Below, in pieces: positions 55,464 to 62,493 of a stretch of DNA of 64,000 nucleotides. How positions within the stretch are numbered: position 1 is the stretch's first letter; the number at the start of each line of letters is the position of its first letter. Both the position numbers and the translations under genes were made by a program. The stretch lies in assembly GCF_029167105.1 (NCBI RefSeq), contig NZ_JARFML010000021.1, forward strand, positions 1 to 64,000, in the 5' to 3' direction. Under the pieces are notes generated by a model that was not told the origin of the DNA, did not search any database, and worked only from the letters and a program-made list of their open reading frames with translations. This DNA is from Bradyrhizobium yuanmingense. GTDB taxonomy: Bacteria > Pseudomonadota > Alphaproteobacteria > Rhizobiales > Xanthobacteraceae.

Positions 55464-56972
55464 ATGGATACGCTCGTCAACGTGGCACATGGTTTCGGCG
55501 TCGCGCTGCTGCCGATCAACCTGCTCTATTGCTTCATCGGCGTCTTCATCGGCACGCTGGTCGGCGTGCTGCCCGGCATCGGCCCGATCTCGGCGATGTC
55601 GCTGCTGCTGCCCGTGACGCTGTCGGGCACGCCGGAATCGGGCATCATCATGATGGCCGGCATCTATTACGGCTCGATGTATGGGGGCTCGACCACCTCG
55701 ATCCTGGTCAACATTCCCGGCGAGGCCGCCTCGGTCGTGACCTGCATCGACGGCCACCAGATGGCGAAGCAGGGCCGCGCGGGCCCCGCGCTCGGCATTG
55801 CTGCATTCGGCTCCTTCGCTGCCGGCACCTTTGCGCTGGTTGCCTTGATGCTGGTGGCGCCGAAGCTTGCCAGCCTCGCCATTGCCTTCGGCCCGGCCGA
55901 ATATTTCAGCCTGATGGTGCTAGGCCTCGTCGTGCTCACCTTCCTCACCCAGGGATCAATGCCGAAGGCATTGCTGATGGCGTGCATCGGCGTCGTGCTC
56001 GGGCTGATCGGGCTCGACAGCATCACCGCGCAGCCGCGGCTGACCTTCGGCCGCATGGAGCTGATCGACGGCATCGGCCTCGTGCCCGTGGTGATGGGCT
56101 TGTTCGGCGTCGCCGAGGTGCTGCTCAACACCGAGCAGGCGATCAAGCGCGACGTCATCAACACCAGGATCACCCATCTCCTGCCCAGCCAGGAGGACTG
56201 GAAGGCGAGCGCAGGTCCGGTCGGCCGCGGCACGATCCTCGGCTTTTTCCTCGGCATCCTGCCGGGCGGCGGCGCGGTGATCTCGTCATTCGCGTCCTAC
56301 GCGCTGGAGAAGCGGCTGTCGAAGACGCCCGAAAGGTTCGGCCATGGCGCGATCGAGGGCGTCGCCGGCCCGGAATCGGCGAACAACGCCGCGGCCGGCG
56401 GCGCCTTCATTCCGCTGATGACGCTCGGCATCCCGCCGAACGTGGTGATGGCGCTGCTGCTCGGAGCCTTCGTCATTCACGGCCTGCAGCCGGGGCCGCT
56501 GCTGATCACGCAGAACCCCGGCCTGTTCTGGGGCATCGTCGCCAGCATGTATATCGGCAACGTCATGCTGCTGATCCTGAACCTGCCGATGATCGGCATG
56601 TGGGTGCAACTGCTCAAGCTGCCCTACAACATCCTGTTCCCCTTGATCATCCTGTTCACGATCCTCGGCGTCTACTGCTCGAGCAACAACGTGTTCGACG
56701 TCTATGTGATGATCGCGTTCGGGATCATCGGCTATTTCATGCGAAAGCTCGGCTACGAGCCGGCACCGCTGGTGCTGGCTTTCGTGCTGGGTCCGATGAT
56801 GGAGAACAATTTGCGCAAGTCGCTGATCCTGTCGCAGGGCGATCTCTGGACCTTCGTGCAGCGGCCGATTTCGGCAGTGTGTCTTGCGTTTGCGCTGGTG
56901 CTGCTGATCGCGCCGCTGCTGCCGTCGCTACGCAAGAAGCGCGAGCTGGTGGCGCTGGACGAGGGAGCGTGA
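55464..56972 (+). CDS. tctA: Tripartite tricarboxylate transporter large membrane subunit
   Basis: This 502-residue permease has about 12 helices. It has the TctA signatures GVLPGIGPISAMSLLLPVTL, MYGGSTTSILVNIPGEAAS and FLGILPGGGAVISSFASYAL, with GVAGPESANNAAAGGAFIPL in the second half. The two GxxPGxG repeats come from internal duplication of the family. It drives uptake using the proton or sodium gradient and receives substrate from TctC. Confidence 0.92.
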   Translation: MDTLVNVAHGFGVALLPINLLYCFIGVFIGTLVGVLPGIGPISAMSLLLPVTLSGTPESGIIMMAGIYYGSMYGGSTTSILVNIPGEAASVVTCIDGHQMAKQGRAGPALGIAAFGSFAAGTFALVALMLVAPKLASLAIAFGPAEYFSLMVLGLVVLTFLTQGSMPKALLMACIGVVLGLIGLDSITAQPRLTFGRMELIDGIGLVPVVMGLFGVAEVLLNTEQAIKRDVINTRITHLLPSQEDWKASAGPVGRGTILGFFLGILPGGGAVISSFASYALEKRLSKTPERFGHGAIEGVAGPESANNAAAGGAFIPLMTLGIPPNVVMALLLGAFVIHGLQPGPLLITQNPGLFWGIVASMYIGNVMLLILNLPMIGMWVQLLKLPYNILFPLIILFTILGVYCSSNNVFDVYVMIAFGIIGYFMRKLGYEPAPLVLAFVLGPMMENNLRKSLILSQGDLWTFVQRPISAVCLAFALVLLIAPLLPSLRKKRELVALDEGA

Positions 56973-56986
56973 GGAGATCTCGTAGT

Positions 56987-57082
56987 CTGTAGGGTGGATT
57001 AGCCGAAGGCGTAATCCACCGCTTCTCTCTCGACGCGGACAGTAAAGTGGTGGGTTACGCCTTCGGCTAACCCACCCTACAG
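56987..57082. repeat. Inverted repeat, family D
   Basis: CTGTAGGGTGGATTAGCCGA with GGCGTAATCCACC at the left is mirrored by GGTGGGTTACGCC and TTCGGCTAACCCACCCTACAG at the right. The arms are about 33 bases with few mismatches. It lies between convergent tctA and the GGDEF/EAL gene and could stop transcription from both sides. Confidence 0.85.
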
Positions 57083-57086
57083 CATC

Positions 57087-58781
57087 TCAGCTCGCCGCAG
57101 GCAGAGCACTGTCCGACGGCACGCCCCACGGCCGCTCCGCCGAAGCCAGCCCGATCAGGCGGCCCTGGATGTAGTCGCAGCCCCAGTCGCGCAACATGTT
57201 TGCGGCTTCGTCGTCCTGCACCCATTCGGCGACGGTCTTGATGTCGAGGCGGCGGGCGAGATCGATCAGGGTCTGCACGAAGGCGCGGTCGTCGGCGGAA
57301 TGGGTGATGTTCTGCACGAAGGCGCCGTCGATCTTGACGATGTCCACCCCGAGCTTGCGCAGATTGCGGAACGAGGTGTAGCCGGCGCCGAAATCGTCGA
57401 TGGCGATACGGCTGCCGAAATGCTTGAGGCGGCTGACGAAGGCGCGGACATCGTCGATGTCCTGGATCGCGACCGTCTCGGTGATCTCGACGATCAGCCG
57501 CTCGGCAACGCCGGAATGGGCCAGCATCAGCGATTCGATCCCCGCCCACCAGTCCGGATCCATGGTCGTATCCGGCGAGATGTTGAGGCTGAGGCAGACG
57601 TCGGGCGCCGCCGCGAGCTCGGCGACCACGAGCTCGAGCACGCGGTGATCGACCAGGCGGATCAGGCCGAGCCGTTCGGCGACCGGCACGATGTCGGGCG
57701 CGAGCAGCACCTGGCCGTCGCCCTGGTCCATTCGCACCAGGCATTCATGGAATGCGCGCTCGCGCGAGACAGCCGAGACCACGGGTTCATAGGCGAGCCT
57801 GATGCGGCGCTCGTTGAGCGCGGTGACGATCTCGTCAGTGACGCGGATGTTGACGCGGCGCTGTGCGTCGCGCGCGGCATCCGGACGCCAGGCCGCGAAC
57901 GAGCCGGAGCGGCGGCGCTTGGCGGCGTCCAGCGTCTCATGGGCGCGGTTGACGGCCTCGTCGGTGTTGCGGGCATAGCGCGGCAGGCTGACCGCGCCGA
58001 TCGAGGCGGTGACCGAGACCGGACCGGATTTGGTCGGCACCACCTCGTCGCGGATGCCGGCGAGGAAGCGCTCGGCGGCCACGTTCATGTCGTCGACGGT
58101 GCAGTTCTTCAGGATCAGGCCGAACTTGTTGCCGGAGAAGCGCCCCAGCACGTCGCCGCCGCGCAGGCGCGCGCGAATGCGCTTGGCGACGTCGAGGATC
58201 ACGGCGTCGGCGACGTCGAAGCCGAAGGCATCGTTGACGCGGGCGAGATGATCGATGCCGACCAGCATGAAGGCCGCTGTCGAGCGGAAGCGCGTCGTCT
58301 CCTCGATCGCCTCGGCCAGCGCTGCGATCAGATGCGAGCGGTTGAGCTCGCCGGTCAGCGGATCGAGCCGGGCCAGCCTGCTCAATTCCTCGTCCCGGGC
58401 GTGGCGCTCATTGTTGATGCGGACGGAGCCGATCGCTCGCGTGGGACGGCCGTCGGGACCTGCGAACCAGCGGCCGGTCTCCTCGATCCAGATCACGGGA
58501 TCGGAGGCGCTCATGCGCACGCCGTACTCGATTCGGTAAGGGGTGCCGTCGGCGCCGTGCACCGGGGACGTCAGCGCCAGCGCCGCCGTCCGCAGCGTTT
58601 GCGCGGGCTCGATCAGCTTGGCGAATTCGGCGCCGGTCGAAAGCCGCTCGGCGGGAATGCCGGGGAAAACGGCGCTGACCTGCTCACCCCAGACGATGGC
58701 ATCGCTGGCGATATCCCAGGCGAACACGGCGTGACCGAGCGCGGCCAGGATGTCGGAGGCTTGCGGCAATCCAGGGGTCAA
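57087..58781 (-). CDS. PAS-GGDEF-EAL protein with degenerate GGDEF motif
   Basis: This 564-residue protein has a PAS-like N-terminus (LAALGHAVFAWDIASDAIVW), then a GGDEF-fold domain in which the motif has become SGNKF (216-220, RFSGNKFGLIL), so cyclase activity is unlikely. The EAL domain keeps the first Glu as HECLVRM (Glu346). NISPDTT, VEITETV, DDFGAGYTSFRNL, KIDGAFV and YIQGRL are also kept, so phosphodiesterase activity may remain. The likely start is TTG at 58781 with GAGG five bases upstream; longer frames read through the promoter region. It probably acts as a c-di-GMP phosphodiesterase or sensor. Confidence 0.83.
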   Translation of the reverse strand: MTPGLPQASDILAALGHAVFAWDIASDAIVWGEQVSAVFPGIPAERLSTGAEFAKLIEPAQTLRTAALALTSPVHGADGTPYRIEYGVRMSASDPVIWIEETGRWFAGPDGRPTRAIGSVRINNERHARDEELSRLARLDPLTGELNRSHLIAALAEAIEETTRFRSTAAFMLVGIDHLARVNDAFGFDVADAVILDVAKRIRARLRGGDVLGRFSGNKFGLILKNCTVDDMNVAAERFLAGIRDEVVPTKSGPVSVTASIGAVSLPRYARNTDEAVNRAHETLDAAKRRRSGSFAAWRPDAARDAQRRVNIRVTDEIVTALNERRIRLAYEPVVSAVSRERAFHECLVRMDQGDGQVLLAPDIVPVAERLGLIRLVDHRVLELVVAELAAAPDVCLSLNISPDTTMDPDWWAGIESLMLAHSGVAERLIVEITETVAIQDIDDVRAFVSRLKHFGSRIAIDDFGAGYTSFRNLRKLGVDIVKIDGAFVQNITHSADDRAFVQTLIDLARRLDIKTVAEWVQDDEAANMLRDWGCDYIQGRLIGLASAERPWGVPSDSALPAAS

Positions 58782-59002
58782 AGTCGCCTCGTTTCGGGAC
58801 AGTGGAGAAGTCCTGAGCCGGCACAGGATAGAGCCAGATTCGCTGCCGAACCTAGGCAAAGTTGATAAACAATTTGGAAACCACGTTTCCGCGGCGCGGG
58901 GAACCAATCCGGCCCGGCCGGCATAGGCCTTGCGAGTACAGGACTCGCACCGGCGCCTGCGTCCCGAAACGCGACAGTCTCGCCGGACCAACGGTGATTG
59001 CG

Positions 59003-59263
59003 ATGTTGAGTACTGATCGATCGGACGTGGTGGACAACGGCACAGGCACGGCCCTGGTGCCGCTGATGCCGACGTTGCAATGGCTCCATAAGGTGCCCCT
59101 GCCCCGCCCCGATCCGAGCTTCGTCACCCAATTGATCGCCAACGCCGAGCAGTTGCCGCAGACGAGCCGGCTCCGCCGCGCGTCCTCCGAGGATGCGCTG
59201 ATGGCCTATGGCAGCAAGCGCCCGCTCGGAACCGTCAGCGCTCGCACGCGTCAGGTGGCTTGA
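59003..59263 (+). CDS. Small protein of unknown function
   Basis: The 86-residue frame from ATG 59003 has a plausible composition (VPLMPTLQWLHKVPLPRPDP, QLIANAEQLPQTSRLRRASS) and no membrane segment. Nothing in it matches a family that I know, apart from a general impression of Bradyrhizobium small proteins. The start has GGTGAT upstream. It is divergent from the GGDEF/EAL gene. A longer frame from 58862 would extend into its promoter region and reads as non-protein-like. Confidence 0.55.
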   Translation: MLSTDRSDVVDNGTGTALVPLMPTLQWLHKVPLPRPDPSFVTQLIANAEQLPQTSRLRRASSEDALMAYGSKRPLGTVSARTRQVA

Positions 59264-59289
59264 TCGGCTTAGAGTGAGATGGCTCCTCT

Positions 59290-59452
59290 TCACCTCTCCC
59301 CCGCTTGCGGGGAGAGGTCGGAATTCGCGCGCAGCGCGGATTTCCGGGTGAGGGGGTACAGGTCCCACTACTAAGTCATGCGCAGAGTACGTCATGCGCA
59401 GAGAGAGAGCCCTCACCCCAACCCTCCCCGTAAGAACGGGGCGAGGGAGCGC
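59290..59452. repeat. Family C repeat pair
   Basis: CACCTCTCCCCCGCTTGCGG with GGAGAGG, and later CCTCACCCCAACCCTCCCCG with GAACGGGGCGAGGGAG, form two hairpins, each of the family C type. Two ACTAAGTCATGCGCAGAG-like stretches (GTCATGCGCAGAG twice, about 59375-59400) form a direct repeat between them. Confidence 0.7.
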
Positions 59453-59470
59453 ATCGGCGATGCGGCAAGG

Positions 59471-60112
59471 TCAGCGCGGCGGCGTGTCGGAAGGCGGCGT
59501 GCCGTTCCCCGGCTGCAGCTGCGGCGAGGGAATTTCCGGCGAGGGAGCGCCCTGCACTGGCTTGGGCGCCGGGTGATCCATCAGCACGGATTCGGCGACG
59601 GATTGCGCGGTAGGCGCGGCCGGCGCCGGCTGCGGCGCGATCACCGGCTCGAACTTGCGCTCGGACTCCACGTCCTCCGCCGGCGCTTCGGCCCTGCGCT
59701 TGGCCTTACGAGGGGCGGGCACCGTGGTCTCGGCGACATAGGTGACGCGGCGGCGCGTGCGCTGGGCGATGCCAGCGAAGAAGTCCGCCATCGCCAGCAG
59801 CACCAGCAGAAAGAAGGTGGAGTTGCCGAATTTGGGCCACATCACGAATTCGGCAGCGGCCGCGCCGAAGATGATCAGCGACAGCAAATGATCCATCAGG
59901 AATTTCGAGCCCGGCCGCGCACCCTTGACCACCTCTAACAGCAGCAAGACGACGCCGAGCGCGAGCAGGAGATCGGCGAGCGTGACCGGCCAGACCTCTC
60001 CGGACACCATAGGCACCTTGAACAGCACGTCCGTGAAGGACACGGTCGGCATCAGGAAGGCGATGATGTTGTACACCGCGAGCGGAATCAGGAGCAGCGG
60101 GAAACCGACCAT
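59471..60112 (-). CDS. Membrane protein of unknown function
   Basis: This 213-residue protein has four predicted helices in its first half (MVGFPLLLIPLAVYNIIAFL, VTLADLLLALGVVLLLLEVV, LLSLIIFGAAAAEFVMWPKF, NSTFFLLVLLAMADFFAGIA). A long tail follows, rich in Pro, Ala and charged residues (KAKRRAEAPAEDVESERKFE, then repeated PAPAAP-like blocks), probably cytoplasmic and disordered. I do not recognise the family. The ATG 60112 gives a protein that starts with the first helix; a longer in-frame start at 60187 adds 25 non-hydrophobic residues. Confidence 0.7.
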   Translation of the reverse strand: MVGFPLLLIPLAVYNIIAFLMPTVSFTDVLFKVPMVSGEVWPVTLADLLLALGVVLLLLEVVKGARPGSKFLMDHLLSLIIFGAAAAEFVMWPKFGNSTFFLLVLLAMADFFAGIAQRTRRRVTYVAETTVPAPRKAKRRAEAPAEDVESERKFEPVIAPQPAPAAPTAQSVAESVLMDHPAPKPVQGAPSPEIPSPQLQPGNGTPPSDTPPR

Positions 60113-60251
60113 CGGCTTGATGCCTTCTCGATCAAGATATCCGGACAGAACAATGCAGCGGCGAAGCATCTGCTCCGCCGCCATCACCGTCTATCTCATG
60201 GGTTGGCCGAATCGGGCGGGTCCGATCTCCCGCCCGAGAAAGATCCTGGCT

Positions 60252-60434
60252 TCAGGACTCTTTCTTCTTCAGGACCTGGCGGCCCTTGTACATGCCGGTC
60301 TTGAGGTCGAGATGGTGCGGACGACGGAGCTCGCCGGAGTCCTTGTCTTCCACATAGGTCGGCTTCTTGATGGCGTCCGCCGAGCGGCGCATGCCGCGGC
60401 GCGACGGCGAGGTTTTTCTTCTCGGAACGGCCAT
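60252..60434 (-). CDS. rpmF: 50S ribosomal protein L32
   Basis: This 60-residue protein begins MAVPRRKTSPSRRGMRRSAD, the unmistakable start of L32, and ends KGRQVLKKKES. The bacterial zinc-binding cysteines are absent (C- form), as usual in alphaproteobacteria. It binds 23S rRNA near the peptidyl-transferase centre. Its neighbours (mtgA upstream on the same strand, 169 bases away) do not form an obvious operon. Confidence 0.97.
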   Translation of the reverse strand: MAVPRRKTSPSRRGMRRSADAIKKPTYVEDKDSGELRRPHHLDLKTGMYKGRQVLKKKES

Positions 60435-60603
60435 TTCAATATCCTCTAGGGATTGGTGTCATCAGGGCATCGTCCGCGAAGGGACGGCTCAGCACCCGCA
60501 ATACGAGGCGAGCTGAATGCCGATCAAGGCCGCGCTTATAGAGGAAGGCTGGCCGTAAAGCTAGGCTCTTGGGCCGGAAAATGCGCCCGGAACGGGCCAA
60601 AAA

Positions 60604-61278
60604 TCAGCGATTTTCGCGCCAACAGGTCGCAAGCGAGTTCGCCTGCCCCCGCGCCATATAGGTGGCTGCCAGCCGCCGGACGCCCGGTCCCGGGGTCCGG
60701 GCGCTGCGCTTGACCGGATTCGGCAGGATCGAGGCCAGAAGCGCCGCCTCGCGGGGCGAGAGGCTTTCGGCCGATTTGCCGAAGGCATAGGCGCTGGCCG
60801 CCTCGACCCCGAACTGCCCCTGCGGGCCGAGTTCGGCGATGTTGAGGTAGATTTCGAGAATCCGCTGCTTGGGCAGGACGAGGTCGATCCAAAGCGCCAG
60901 CGGGAATTCGAGCGCCTTGCGAACGAAGTCGCGCCCCTGCCACAGGAACAGGTTCTTCGCGACCTGCTGGGTGATGGTGGAGGCGCCCCGGAAGGCGGTG
61001 CCGTCCTCCCTGGCGTCGTCGATCGCCTCGCGCAGCGCCCCCCAATCGATGCCGTGATGCTTGCAGAAATGGGCATCCTCGGCTGCCACCACCGCGCGCG
61101 GCAGAGAGGGCGACATATCAGCGAGATCGATCCACTCCCGCTGCATCGGCGCGCCCCGCAGGCTGCGCCAGGCCATCAGCGTCGAAACCGGGTGGCCGGT
61201 GCGGTAGAACGGCGCGATCACATAGGGCGCGAGGACCACGAGCGCGAGCAGCACCAGCAGGATTTTGACGATGCGCAA
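60604..61278 (-). CDS. mtgA: Monofunctional peptidoglycan glycosyltransferase
   Basis: This 224-residue GT51 enzyme polymerises lipid II into glycan strands at the inner membrane. One N-terminal helix (LRIVKILLVLLALVVLAPYV) is followed by the catalytic block RAVVAAEDAHFCKHHGIDW (first catalytic Glu) and the RGASTITQQVAKNLFLWQ motif. KQRILEIYLNIAELG and YAFGKSAESLSPREAALLAS follow. I start at TTG 61278, which has AAAGG five bases upstream and gives the short anchor; the longer frame to 61578 is not protein-like at its N-terminus. There is no transpeptidase domain. Confidence 0.92.
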   Translation of the reverse strand: MRIVKILLVLLALVVLAPYVIAPFYRTGHPVSTLMAWRSLRGAPMQREWIDLADMSPSLPRAVVAAEDAHFCKHHGIDWGALREAIDDAREDGTAFRGASTITQQVAKNLFLWQGRDFVRKALEFPLALWIDLVLPKQRILEIYLNIAELGPQGQFGVEAASAYAFGKSAESLSPREAALLASILPNPVKRSARTPGPGVRRLAATYMARGQANSLATCWRENR

Positions 61279-61439
61279 ATCGACCTTTCCGGTGCAAACT
61301 GAAGAGCGGCCACGGGCTGGAGTATTAAGTCTGTGATAATTCGGGCCTTTTCCAGCACTTTTTAGGCCTTCCAAACGATTGACTGGCGCGGGCGCATAAA
61401 GGATTGTCCCGCCGAATTTTAGTTCTGGAGCCCCTCTTG

Positions 61440-62363
61440 ATGAACGGCACGTCCCCGTCCGATTTCGCCAAACGTCTGGACAAGACCGCTGATGACACCG
61501 AAGCCCTGCTCGGGCGCCTGCTGTCGGACGACATCCTGCATGACGAAATCGCCCGGCCCAAGCGACTGATGGACGCAATGCGCTATTCGAGCCTGAACGG
61601 CGGCAAGCGCCTGCGGCCGTTCCTGGTGGTCGAGAGCGCCGCCGTGTTCGGCGTGCCGCGCGAGGCGGCCCTGCTCGTGGGCGCCGCGCTCGAATGCATC
61701 CATTGCTACTCGCTGATCCATGACGACCTGCCGGCCATGGACAATTCGGACCTGCGCCGCGGCCGCCCCACCCTGCACAAGCAGACCGATGACGCCACCG
61801 CGATCCTCGCCGGCGACGGCCTCCTGACGCTCGCCTTCGACATCATCACCCGCGACGAGGTCCATCGCGACGCCAATGTGCGGCTGCTCCTGACGCGTGC
61901 ACTGGCGCGCTGCGCCGGCATCGGCGGCATGGTCGGCGGCCAGATCCTCGACCTCGCCGGCGAAGGCCGCTTTGGCGGCAACGAGCCGATCGATGTCGCC
62001 CGTATCCAGCAGATGAAGACCGGCGCGCTCTTGCGCTACGGCTGCATTGCCGGCGCGATCCTCGGCCAGGCCTCGCAAAACGAATATCAGGCGCTCGACG
62101 ATTACGGCCGCGCGCTCGGCGAAGCCTTCCAGATCGCCGACGATCTGCTCGACGTCGAGGGCGATGCGGCCGCGCTCGGCAAGCCGGCCGGCGCCGATGC
62201 CGCGCTCGGCAAGACCACCTTCGTGACCCAGCTCGGGATCGAAGGCGCCAAGCAGCGCGTGCGCGACCTGCTCGCGCGCGCCGACAGCGCCGTCTCGATC
62301 TTCGGCGACCGCGCCGCAATTTTGCAGGCCGCCGCGCGTTTCGTGGCCGAGCGGAAGAACTGA
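61440..62363 (+). CDS. ispA: Short-chain polyprenyl diphosphate synthase (farnesyl-diphosphate synthase type)
   Basis: This 307-residue synthase has the first aspartate motif in YSLIHDDLPAMDNSDLRRGR (DDxxxxD, the bacterial farnesyl type) and the second in QIADDLLDVEGD. The tyrosine five residues before the first motif fits a C15 product. GGKRLRPFLVVE and GQILDLAGEG are also typical. It condenses isopentenyl diphosphate with dimethylallyl or geranyl diphosphate to feed ubiquinone, hopanoid or carotenoid synthesis. The ATG at 61440 follows TGGAG by nine bases. It is divergent from mtgA. A geranylgeranyl product is less likely but not excluded. Confidence 0.88.
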   Translation: MNGTSPSDFAKRLDKTADDTEALLGRLLSDDILHDEIARPKRLMDAMRYSSLNGGKRLRPFLVVESAAVFGVPREAALLVGAALECIHCYSLIHDDLPAMDNSDLRRGRPTLHKQTDDATAILAGDGLLTLAFDIITRDEVHRDANVRLLLTRALARCAGIGGMVGGQILDLAGEGRFGGNEPIDVARIQQMKTGALLRYGCIAGAILGQASQNEYQALDDYGRALGEAFQIADDLLDVEGDAAALGKPAGADAALGKTTFVTQLGIEGAKQRVRDLLARADSAVSIFGDRAAILQAAARFVAERKN

Positions 62364-62366
62364 CCT

Positions 62367-62467
62367 TAAAGCGCGACGCGATTAGGATGAATCGTCATCG
62401 CGCTTCAGGTTATCGTTCGAGCACGATCTTTTCGGAAAACCGCTACACACTTTTCCGGATCATGCTC
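62367..62467. repeat. Rhizobiales mosaic intergenic repeat (RIME-like)
   Basis: The left part AAAGCGCGACGCGATT / AATCGTCATCGCGCTT and the right part GAGCACGATCTTTTCGGAAA / TTTTCCGGATCATGCTC form two neighbouring hairpins. The sequence matches, as far as I remember, a mosaic element repeated many times in Bradyrhizobium and related genomes. It lies between convergent genes. Confidence 0.75.
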
Positions 62468-62493
62468 CAGGTGGTCAGGGAAGCCGTGCCATT

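Noticed and set aside
60435..60603. A promoter for rpmF with TATAAG at about 60535
   Set aside because: A -10-like TATAAG is present on the minus strand, but no convincing -35 box at proper distance was found.
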